A stretch of 62,562 nucleotides of DNA from Fidelibacterota bacterium. GTDB lineage: Bacteria > Fidelibacterota > Marinisomatia > SCGC-AAA003-L08 > TS1B11. Where the stretch lies: positions 61,388 through 123,949 of the forward strand of contig SCKI01000007.1 in assembly GCA_004124295.1 (NCBI GenBank), written 5' to 3'. Positions 17,441 through 25,723 of the stretch are shown piece by piece; the first letter of the stretch is position 1, and each line of letters begins with the position of its first letter. Below the pieces are notes generated by a model. That model was given only the letters and a program-made list of their open reading frames with translations, made no database searches and was not told where the DNA came from. Both the position numbers and the translations under genes were made by a program.

Positions 17441-20400
17441 GTGGCGCTGCGCCATAAATTGTTCCTGAGTGGCTCCCGGCAGGTCCGTCGTCTGCTGCTG
17501 CCGGCTCTGGCTGCCGGCCTGCTGGTCCGTTGCGGCAGTCCGGGCACGCCAGCGGAAACGACCTTTGATAGACTCTCTCCCCGGCATACCGGCATCACCT
17601 TCGAGAACCGGCTTGAGCAGGAGCCCCTCTTCAACATCCTCAACTATCTCTATTTCTTCGATGGGGGCGGCGTGGCGGTTGGCGACGTGAACAATGACGG
17701 GCTTGCCGATATATACTTTACCGCCAACATGGGGACCAACCGCCTGTACATCAACCAGGGCGATTTTCGCTTTACCGATGTCACCGAGTCGGCCGGCGTG
17801 GGGGGCGACACACAGGGCTGGCCTACCGGTGTGACCATGGCCGATGTGAACGGCGACGGCTTTCTGGACATCTACGTCTGCCGCTCCAACTACCTGGACC
17901 GCTCCGGAGCCAACCAGCTCTACATCAACAACGGCGATCTTACCTTCACCGAACGGGCCGCCGAGTACGGTCTGGATCAGCGGGGACTTTCGCGGCAGGC
18001 GGCATTCTTCGACTACGACCTGGACGGCGACCTCGACATGTATCTGCTGAGCCACTCGCTGCACGCCAAGCAAACCTACGGCGACACCAGTCTGCGGGCC
18101 ATCCTGGACGCGGAGGCCGGCGACAAGCTGTTCGAGAACCAGGCTGGCCGGTTCAGGGATGTCACGGCCCAGGCGGGGATCCATGAAAGTATCCTCGGTT
18201 ACGGCCTGGGGGTGGCGGTGGGTGATATCAACGGCGACGGGTATCCCGATCTGTACATCTCCAACGATTTCCATGAGAACGACTACCTCTACTACAACCG
18301 GGGCGACGGCACCTTTGCCGAGGCGCTGGGCGCATCCATGGGGCACACCAGCAGCGCCTCGATGGGCAACGATATGGCGGACATCAACAACGATGGCCTG
18401 CTGGATGTGGTGGTGGCCGATATGCTGCCGGAGGACGAGGCCATCCGCAAATCGTCGGTCACCGCCGATCCCTACGACGTATCCCTGGTCAAGCTTCGGT
18501 TCGGTTATCAGCCCCAGTACCGGCGCAATACGCTGCAGTTGAACCGGGGTCCGGCGCCGGGGGGGGATGAGGACTCCGGGCCGGCCCGGCACCTGTTCAG
18601 CGAGATCGGCCTGCTGGCCGGCGTGCATGCCACGGACTGGAGCTGGGCGACCCTGCTGGTGGACCTGGACAACGACGGCTTCAAGGACTTGTTTATCACC
18701 AACGGCATCTATCGCCGGCCCAACGACCTTGATTTTTTGGAGTTCATCCGGCAGAACGAGCCCCGCCTGCGCCTGAACATACGCTACGGCCAACAGTCGC
18801 CCCCCCCCATGGATATGAAGCTGCTGGCCGAGATCGTGGCCCAGATGCCCAGTGTGCCCCAGGCCAACTATGCATACCACGCCAACGGCGACCTCACCTT
18901 TACCAACCGGGCTGCCGCCTGGGGTCTGGCCCGGCCCGGATTCTCCAGCGGCGCCGCCTATGCCGATTTTGACAACGACGGTGCAATGGACCTGGTGGTG
19001 AACAACACCAACGCGCCGGCGGACATTTACCGGAACCGGCTCTACGATGACCGGCCCGATCCGCTGCGCCCGGCCAACTACCTCAAGGTCATACTGGCCG
19101 GCGCCGGCCTGAACACCTTCGGTCTCGGCTCACGGGTCAGCCTGTATGCGGGGGAGCGGCAATTTTTCCAGGAGCTGGCTCCGACCCGGGGATTCCAGTC
19201 GTCGGTGGAACCGGTGCTCAACTTCGGCCTCGGTTCCGTGGGCCGCCTCGATTCGCTGGTGGTCCTCTGGCCAACCGGCGAGCGCCAGGTGCTGCTGGAC
19301 CTGCCTGTCAACCAGACCGTGACGCTCCGCCAGACCGAGGCCCTTTCTCAAGCAACGGCGTCACTTCCGGATGCGGGCCAGCCCTGGCTGGAGGACATCA
19401 CCGGCCGCATCGGCCTCCCCTTCCGGCACCGGGAAAATCGCTTCATCGAGTTCAACCGGGAACCGTTTATCCCCCATTTTATCTCCACCCTGGGTCCGGC
19501 GGCGGCGGTGGCGGATGTGAACGGCGACGGCCTTGACGACCTGTTCCTGGGCGGGGCCAAGCACCAGCCGGGCGCCCTCTACCTGCAGGACCGGTCCGGG
19601 GGCTTTACCGCGTCCAGCGATTCGGTGTTCATCAGGGATGGCCAGAACGAAGATGTCGACGCCCTCTTTTTTGATGCCAACGGCGACGGCCGGCCCGATC
19701 TGTACGTGGTGAGTGGGGGCAATGAATTTTTCGGCCAGGCGCCGGCGCTGAAGGATCGCCTGTATCTCAACCAGGGGGACGGCCGTTTCCGCCGGGCCGA
19801 GGCCCATCTCCCGCAGATATTTGCCAACGGATCCGTGGTAGCTGCCGCCGATTTCGACCTTGACGGCGACATCGACCTGTTTGTCGGCAGCCGCTCGATA
19901 TCCCGGCGCTACGGCTCATCCCCGGACAGCTATCTGCTGGTCAATGACGGCCAGGGCCGGTTTTCCGATGGCAGCGCAACCCTCGCTCCCGGGCTGGCCG
20001 GCCTCGGTATGGTCACGGACGCCCTCTGGGCTGACCTGAACGGCGACACTTTCCCGGACCTGGTGGTGGTGGGTGAGTGGATGCCGGTGACGGTTTTCCA
20101 TAACCTCGACGGCCGGCTGGTGAATGTCACTGCCGAGTACGGCCTCGATAAGGACCGGGGCTGGTGGACGACCGTTGCCGCCGGTGACCTGAACGGGGAC
20201 GGGTTGGTGGACCTGGTGGCGGGGAACCTGGGGCGGAACTCCCTGCTCAAGGCCAGCGCCGAGCGGCCCATCAAGCTGTTCATCCACGATTTTTCCGGCA
20301 ACGGCCGGCCGGACCAAATTCTGGCCTACGCTGCCCAGGGCGATTACTATCCGCTGGCCTCCTATGAGCTGCTGACCACGGCCATTCCGGCCCTCAAGCA

Positions 20401-20860
20401 AAAGTATCCCGCCAGCGCCGACTACGGGGGACAATCGATTGCCCGGATATTCCCTGCCGGGGAACTTGCGGCAGCGACCGTCCTTACGGCGACCCACTTC
20501 GCCAGCACCCTGCTGCTCAACCGGGGCGACGGCACATTCGGCGTGGAGCCGTTGCCTGAGGAAGCGCAATTCTCGCCGGTATATGCCGTGCTGTTGGGCG
20601 ATTTTAACCGGGACGGCCAGCGTGACATCCTGCTGGGCGGCAATTTCTTCGGGGTGGCCCCTGACCGGGGCCGGTATGACGCCAGCTACGGCACGTTGCT
20701 CCTGGGCGACGGCAGCGGTTCATTCCAGCCGGCCACGCTGCAGCAGAGCGGTTTCGCAGTGACCGGGGAAATCCGCCACATGCTCAGGCTGGGGGCGGCC
20801 GGGGGCGATTCGCTGATCATCGTGGCGCGGAACAATGCCGGCGTGAAGATTTACCGGTAG
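17441..20860 (+). CDS. Giant FG-GAP/VCBS protein with central ASPIC/UnbV domain (paralogue 2)
   Basis: 1139 residues with the same layout as the protein at 10100: an N-terminal block of DxDxDGxxD loops (DVNNDGLAD, DVNGDGFLD, DYDLDGDLD, DINGDGYPD, DINNDGLLD, DLDNDGFKD, DFDNDGAMD), a central ASPIC/UnbV domain (about 545-630, with FGLGSRVSLYAGERQ and FGLGSVGRLDSLVVLWPTG), then a second block (DVNGDGLDD, DANGDGRPD, DFDLDGDID, DLNGDTFPD, DLNGDGLVD, DFNRDGQRD). The N-terminus is a lipoprotein-like signal ending GLLVRCG, but Arg at the -1 position is unusual for signal peptidase II. It begins with GTG 4 bases after the previous stop and ends 9 bases before the GntP gene, so it belongs to the same transcript. 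Confidence 0.87.
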   Translation: MALRHKLFLSGSRQVRRLLLPALAAGLLVRCGSPGTPAETTFDRLSPRHTGITFENRLEQEPLFNILNYLYFFDGGGVAVGDVNNDGLADIYFTANMGTNRLYINQGDFRFTDVTESAGVGGDTQGWPTGVTMADVNGDGFLDIYVCRSNYLDRSGANQLYINNGDLTFTERAAEYGLDQRGLSRQAAFFDYDLDGDLDMYLLSHSLHAKQTYGDTSLRAILDAEAGDKLFENQAGRFRDVTAQAGIHESILGYGLGVAVGDINGDGYPDLYISNDFHENDYLYYNRGDGTFAEALGASMGHTSSASMGNDMADINNDGLLDVVVADMLPEDEAIRKSSVTADPYDVSLVKLRFGYQPQYRRNTLQLNRGPAPGGDEDSGPARHLFSEIGLLAGVHATDWSWATLLVDLDNDGFKDLFITNGIYRRPNDLDFLEFIRQNEPRLRLNIRYGQQSPPPMDMKLLAEIVAQMPSVPQANYAYHANGDLTFTNRAAAWGLARPGFSSGAAYADFDNDGAMDLVVNNTNAPADIYRNRLYDDRPDPLRPANYLKVILAGAGLNTFGLGSRVSLYAGERQFFQELAPTRGFQSSVEPVLNFGLGSVGRLDSLVVLWPTGERQVLLDLPVNQTVTLRQTEALSQATASLPDAGQPWLEDITGRIGLPFRHRENRFIEFNREPFIPHFISTLGPAAAVADVNGDGLDDLFLGGAKHQPGALYLQDRSGGFTASSDSVFIRDGQNEDVDALFFDANGDGRPDLYVVSGGNEFFGQAPALKDRLYLNQGDGRFRRAEAHLPQIFANGSVVAAADFDLDGDIDLFVGSRSISRRYGSSPDSYLLVNDGQGRFSDGSATLAPGLAGLGMVTDALWADLNGDTFPDLVVVGEWMPVTVFHNLDGRLVNVTAEYGLDKDRGWWTTVAAGDLNGDGLVDLVAGNLGRNSLLKASAERPIKLFIHDFSGNGRPDQILAYAAQGDYYPLASYELLTTAIPALKQKYPASADYGGQSIARIFPAGELAAATVLTATHFASTLLLNRGDGTFGVEPLPEEAQFSPVYAVLLGDFNRDGQRDILLGGNFFGVAPDRGRYDASYGTLLLGDGSGSFQPATLQQSGFAVTGEIRHMLRLGAAGGDSLIIVARNNAGVKIYR

Positions 20861-20869
20861 GGGGCCAGG

Positions 20870-22195
20870 ATGTCAACGGTGTTCATTCTGCTGGCGGTCA
20901 TGGTTTTTATCGTGCTGGGCACCACCCGCTGGGGTCTGCATCCGTTCCTCTCCCTGCTGCTGGCCGGCTTGATCATGGGCTTTGCCGGCGGTCTCGAGGG
21001 CAGCGCCATCCTGGCCAGCCTCGGCCAGGGCTTCGGCAAGACCCTCCAGAGCATCGGCATTGTGATCGCCTGCGGTGCCATCATCGGCACCGTCCTCGAG
21101 CGTAACGGCGGCGCCAGGGCTATCTCCGGGGCCCTGCTGCGGCTGGTAGGCCAGGGCCGCTCCCCCCTGGCCATGAGCATCACCGGCATGGTGGTCTCCA
21201 TTCCGGTGTTCTGCGATTCCGGCTTCGTCATTCTCTCCACCCTGAACCGGGCCATCAGCCGGCGAACCGGCATCTCTATGGCGGTGTTGGCGGTGGCCCT
21301 TTCCACGGGCCTCTATGCCACCCACGTGTTCGTGCCGCCGACCCCCGGTCCCCTGGCCGCGGCCGCCGCCGTTGGGGCCGATCTGGGGTTGGTGCTGATG
21401 CTGGGCCTGGTCGTCGCCGTGCCGGTGACGGGCGTGGGACTGGCCTGGGCGTTGCTCTACGCCCGCAGGTTTGACATCTCGCCCGCCGATCTGCCGCCGC
21501 TGGAAGAGAGTGCCGAAACCGCCGAGCCGCCGCCCTGGCGGGCCCTGCTGCCGATCCTGCTGCCCATCGGCCTCATTGCCTTGCGCTCGGTGGCCGAGTA
21601 CCCGACCCGGCCTTTCGGCGACGGGAGCTTCAGCGCGGCCCTCGGGTTCCTGGGGCAGCCTGTCATCGCCCTGCTGCTGGGAGTCTTTACGGCTTTCGCC
21701 GCCCGCGCCGGCACCGTGGCCGCCGAGCGCTTCGAATGGGTGTCGGCAGGTCTGAAGAATGCCGGGGCCATCATCCTGATTACCGGCGCCGGAGGAGCCT
21801 TCGGCAATATCCTGCGCAGCACCGGTATTGGGGAGACCATCGGCGCTGCCATGGTCAGCTGGGAGATAGGCCTCGTGCTGCCGTTTCTGCTGGCCCTGCT
21901 GCTCAAGACCGCCCAGGGCTCATCCACCGTGGCCATCATCACGACCGCCGCCATGGTGGCGCCCCTCCTGGACCCCCTGGGGCTGACCGCGCCCGCAGCC
22001 CGGGCCCTGGTGGTGCTGGCCGTGGGGGCCGGGGCCATGACCGTCTCCCACGTCAACGACAGCTATTTCTGGGTGGTGGCCCAATTCTCCGGTATGGACA
22101 CCGTTACCGCGTTGAAGTGCCACACGGCCGCGACCCTGCTGCAAGGTATGGTAGGCATCAGCACCATCATGATTTTAAGTTTCGCCCTTATCTGA
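20870..22195 (+). CDS. GntP-family proton symporter for gluconate or a related sugar acid
   Basis: Inner-membrane transporter of 441 residues with about 12-14 hydrophobic segments. Family signatures are visible: the N-terminal GLHPFLSLLLAGLIMGFAGG, GKTLQSIGIVIACGAIIGTVLE, VSIPVFCDSGFVILS, YATHVFVPPTPGPLAAAA and, near the C-terminus, KTAQGSSTVAIITTAAM and HVNDSYFWVV. The family imports gluconate and other aldonic or hydroxy acids. It lies 9 bases after the FG-GAP gene and before a GH13 enzyme, suggesting that an oxidised sugar is among the products this locus handles. The exact substrate cannot be read from sequence. Confidence 0.92.
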   Translation: MSTVFILLAVMVFIVLGTTRWGLHPFLSLLLAGLIMGFAGGLEGSAILASLGQGFGKTLQSIGIVIACGAIIGTVLERNGGARAISGALLRLVGQGRSPLAMSITGMVVSIPVFCDSGFVILSTLNRAISRRTGISMAVLAVALSTGLYATHVFVPPTPGPLAAAAAVGADLGLVLMLGLVVAVPVTGVGLAWALLYARRFDISPADLPPLEESAETAEPPPWRALLPILLPIGLIALRSVAEYPTRPFGDGSFSAALGFLGQPVIALLLGVFTAFAARAGTVAAERFEWVSAGLKNAGAIILITGAGGAFGNILRSTGIGETIGAAMVSWEIGLVLPFLLALLLKTAQGSSTVAIITTAAMVAPLLDPLGLTAPAARALVVLAVGAGAMTVSHVNDSYFWVVAQFSGMDTVTALKCHTAATLLQGMVGISTIMILSFALI

Positions 22196-22288
22196 ACGGC
22201 CCGACAGGATAGGTGAACACCGATTTGCGCGGCGCCAACCTGGTGAGTGTGGGGCTTCGCCATGCCCTTAAATATTTTTTGAGGAACC

Positions 22289-23899
22289 ATGCCTGAGAAC
22301 AGAGACTGGTGGAAGCGGGCCGTATTCTACCAGATTTATCCGCGCAGCTTTATGGACAGCAACGCCGATGGTGTGGGCGATCTGGACGGCATCAACCGGC
22401 GTCTCGATTACCTGGCCGAACTGGGTATTGACGCCCTGTGGATATCACCGGTCTACCCCTCGCCCATGAAGGACTTCGGTTACGATGTCAGCGACCATGA
22501 GGATATCGATCCGCTCTTTGGCGACCTGGCCGCGTTTGACCGCCTTATCGCCGCTGCCCATGAGCGGGGTTTGCGGGTCGTCATGGACTACGTGCCCAAC
22601 CATACATCCGATCAGCACCGCTGGTTCCGCGAGTCCCGGCTCTCCACAACCAGCCCCAAACGGGACTGGTACATCTGGAAGGACGCCCGGCCGGACGGCA
22701 GTCCGCCCAACAACTGGGAGTCGATATTCGGCGGGCCGGCCTGGCACTGGGACGAGGCCAGCGGGCAGTACTACCTGCACCTGTTCCTGCAGGAACAGCC
22801 CGATCTGAACTGGCGCAACCCGGAGGTGGTCGAGGCGATGGAGAACGTGCTGCGCTTCTGGCTGGACCGGGGCGTGGACGGCTTCCGCATGGACGCGGTG
22901 ATGTTGTGCATCAAGCAGGCCGATTTCCGGGATAATCCCCCGGTGGCCGGCGACAGCCCCTGGAAAAAGCTGGGCCTGACCCTGGAGCCGCTGCACACCC
23001 TGAACCAACCCGAGCTCCACCATATGCTGCGCCGCTTCCGGGCGCTGCTGGACGGCTACCCCAGCAGACCGGTCATGATTGGCGAGACCTGGCTGTTTGA
23101 TCCTGCCGAACTGGCGGCCTACTACGGGCCGGACCTGGACGAGTTCCAGATACCGTTTAACTTCATGGGCACCAGGCTGCCCTGGGAGGCCGCCGCCGTT
23201 CGGGACGCCCTGGAAGCCTATTATGCCGCGTTGCCTGAAGGGGCCACGCCCAACTTTGTGTTGGGGAATCATGATGTCCACCGGCTGGCCACCCGCTTCG
23301 GTTATGACAACCACCGCTCGGCAGGGCTGCTGCTGCTGACCTTGTGGGGCATCCCCACCATGTATTACGGCGATGAGATCGGTATGCAGGATGTGCCCAT
23401 CGGTCCCGCGGAGAGTGTCGATCCCTGGGGCCTGCGCAGGCCGGGCCTGGACATCGGCCGTGATCCCGCGCGGACCCCGATGCAGTGGGATGCCACCCTG
23501 AACGCCGGATTTTCCCCTCCCAAGGCGAAGCCCTGGCTACCGCTGGCCAGCAACTACCGGGAGCGGAATGTGGCGGCCCAGCGGGAGGACACCGCTTCGA
23601 CCCTCAACTTCTACAAGGCACTGCTGCGGCTGCGCAGGGAGCATCCGGCACTGCAGCGGGGCGGCTTCGCCTTCGTCGACCCGGTACCCGGCGGTGTGCT
23701 GGCCTACGTCCGCAGCGCCGAGGGCCAGCGGCTGCTGGTGGCCATCAATTTTGAGGCGTCCGCGAAGACCGTCGACCTGTCAGCGCTGGGGGGCGCCGGG
23801 GAGCTGCTCTTATCGACCCACGCGACACCGGCGGGCGCCGTCGCTTCCGCGCTGACCCTGGGACCCCATGAAAGTGCGCTGATTCTGCTGTCTGCCTGA
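22289..23899 (+). CDS. GH13 alpha-glucosidase / oligo-1,6-glucosidase
   Basis: 536-residue cytoplasmic GH13 enzyme without a signal peptide, hydrolysing alpha-glucosidic bonds in imported oligosaccharides. The N-terminal WWKRAVFYQIYPRSFMDSN is typical of the oligo-1,6-glucosidase/alpha-glucosidase subfamilies. The catalytic set is intact: Asp202 in GVDGFRMDAV (nucleophile), Glu266 in MIGETWLF (acid/base) and Asp329 in LGNHDV. A C-terminal beta domain follows (LLVAINFEASAKTVDLSALG). The start is preceded by GAGG at a suitable distance. A GntP transporter lies before it and SSS symporters after it, consistent with uptake and hydrolysis of an alpha-glucoside. Trehalose- or sucrose-type substrates cannot be excluded. 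Confidence 0.93.
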   Translation: MPENRDWWKRAVFYQIYPRSFMDSNADGVGDLDGINRRLDYLAELGIDALWISPVYPSPMKDFGYDVSDHEDIDPLFGDLAAFDRLIAAAHERGLRVVMDYVPNHTSDQHRWFRESRLSTTSPKRDWYIWKDARPDGSPPNNWESIFGGPAWHWDEASGQYYLHLFLQEQPDLNWRNPEVVEAMENVLRFWLDRGVDGFRMDAVMLCIKQADFRDNPPVAGDSPWKKLGLTLEPLHTLNQPELHHMLRRFRALLDGYPSRPVMIGETWLFDPAELAAYYGPDLDEFQIPFNFMGTRLPWEAAAVRDALEAYYAALPEGATPNFVLGNHDVHRLATRFGYDNHRSAGLLLLTLWGIPTMYYGDEIGMQDVPIGPAESVDPWGLRRPGLDIGRDPARTPMQWDATLNAGFSPPKAKPWLPLASNYRERNVAAQREDTASTLNFYKALLRLRREHPALQRGGFAFVDPVPGGVLAYVRSAEGQRLLVAINFEASAKTVDLSALGGAGELLLSTHATPAGAVASALTLGPHESALILLSA

Positions 23900-24001
23900 C
23901 GCGCCTGACCGGCGGGAGAAGTTGACCCTCGGTGATGCTGATCAGGTTAATTTGGGTCTCTTCTGCCAAACCCGATATGGACCACCAATCGAGGAGGTTG
24001 C
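23900..24001 (+). promoter_or_regulatory. Leader with partial resemblance to a TPP riboswitch
   Basis: Between about 23922 and 23962 the order GGGAGA, ACCC, GATGCTGATC, AGGTTAAT partly mimics the thiamine-pyrophosphate riboswitch core (CUGAGA, ACCC, GAACCUGAUC, UGGUUAAU). The 5' GGGGUGC element and the 3' CC.GCG.AGGGA element are missing, and the P4 helix cannot close. TTGACC followed about 18 bases later by GTTAAT could instead be a sigma-70 promoter. A good Shine-Dalgarno (GAGGAGG) precedes the ATG at 24002. Confidence 0.15.
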
Positions 24002-25613
24002 ATGGAGCCGTTTGAGCTCGGTTCGATAGACCTGTCCATCATTGTCGTCTACCTTGGCCTGATCATCATGCTGGGCCTGCGCTTCGCCAAACGCAGCACC
24101 CAGCGCCGAAGGTTATTTCCTGGGCGGCCGTTCCTTTACCTGGCCGCTGGTCGGTCTGTCGCTATATGCCTCCAACATGTCCAGCGCCAGCCTCATCGGG
24201 ATGGCCGGCAGCGCCTACGCGACCGGCATCTCCGTGTTCAACTATGAGTGGATGGCAGCGGTTATCCTGGTTTTCTTCGCCATCTTTTTTCTGCCTTTCT
24301 ATCTCCGTTCCCAGGTCTACACCATGCCCGAATTCCTGGAGCGCCGCTTTGACGCCCGGGCCCGCTATATTTTCTCCGGCGTCACCATTATCGGCACCAT
24401 CGTCATCGACACGGCCGGTTCCCTCTATGCCGGGGGCCTGGTCATCAAATTGCTCTTTCCGGCGATTCCCATGTGGCAGTCGATCCTGGCCCTGGCCATG
24501 ATCTCCGGCCTCTACACCATTGCCGGCGGTCTGGCGGCGGTGGTCTATACCGATGCCATCCAGGCCATCGTTCTGACGATCGGCGCCATTGTGATAACCG
24601 CCGTGGCCTATGTCAAAATAGGTTCCTGGGCCGCCGTTACGGCCGTGACGCCGCCGGAGATGCTGAGCCTTGTCCAGCCCGCCAGTGACGCCTTCATGCC
24701 CTGGCCGGGGCTGCTGACCGGGGTGCCTTTGCTGGGATTCTATTTCTGGTGCAATAACCAGTTCATGGTGCAGCGGGTTCTGGGGGCCAAGAATGTGGAG
24801 CACGGCCGCTGGGGAGTGCTCCTGGCGGGCTTGATGAAACTGCCCATAATCTTTATCATGGTCCTGCCGGGAACCATGGCCAGGGTCCTCTACCCGGCGG
24901 CCGATTATCCAGCCATCCAGAACAATCCCGATCTGGTATTCCCGACCCTGATGTTCGACCTGCTGCCGGTGGGGGTGCTTGGTTTCGTGGCCGCCGGGCT
25001 GATGGCCGCCATTATGTCCAGCATCGACTCGACCCTCAATTCGGCCTCGACCCTGCTGACCATGGATTTCTTCAAGAAACTGCGGCCCAAACCCCGCGAC
25101 CTCCAGCTGGCCTGGGCGGGGCGCATATTTACCGGCATATTCATGGTCCTGGCCGCCGCCTGGGCGCCCCACATCGAGAAATTCCCCTCCCTGTGGCAGT
25201 ACCTGCAGACGGTGCTGGGCTACATCGCGCCGCCCATCGTGGCCTGCTTCATCCTAGGCCTGTTCTGGAAACGGGCCAACGGGGTGGGGGCCTTTGTGGC
25301 TCTGCTGGTCGGCTTCGGGATCGGCATTCTGGACGTGGCCCTGCGCATCGCCGGCGTATCGGTATGGTTCATCGAGATGCACTTCCTCTACCTGGCCACC
25401 CTCAGGTTCGGGGTTTCCATGGCGACCCTGGTGGTGGTCAGCCTGCTGACCGCGCCGCCGCCGGCTGAAAAAACCGACGCCTACATCTGGACCCGCCGCA
25501 TCTACGACCAGGAGACGGACGACTTGCGCGCCGTGCCGTGGTACAAGAACTACCGCATCCAGTCGCTGGCCTTGCTGGGCCTTACCGCCATCGTCGTGGC
25601 CATGTTCTGGTAG
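24002..25613 (+). pseudogene. SSS-family sodium/solute symporter, broken by a single-base frameshift
   Basis: The start at 24002 has a strong ribosome binding site and encodes TM1 (IDLSIIVVYLGLIIMLGLRFAKRST), after which the frame fails. Dropping one C from the CCC at 24099-24101 restores SAEGYFLGGRSFTWPLVGLS-type SSS signature sequence, joining seamlessly to the rest of the transporter (SLYASNMSSASLIGMAGSAYATG and onward, open from 24177 to 25613). Downstream the protein looks intact (MPEFLERRFDARARY, GLYTIAGGLAAVVYTDAIQ, FWCNNQFMVQRVLGAKN). An assembly or sequencing error in a short C-run is as likely as a true pseudogene; if real, a shortened protein from 24177 would lack TM1. It resembles SGLT-type sugar symporters and lies next to an intact relative. 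Confidence 0.8.
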
Positions 25614-25723
25614 AGGCGTGGACGGGGCAGTACCCGGGACAACAGGCCAGCCAGGCCGTAACTGCCCGGGGAAATAATTTTGAGGAAGCAGTTCTGCGGA
25701 GACCATAAGGAGGAGGCAAGAGT

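Noticed and set aside
25620..25690. Possible terminator between the two SSS genes (GGGCAGT ... ACTGCCC)
   Set aside because: Seven-base arms enclose a loop of about 30 bases, and the following AT-rich stretch is not a T-run.
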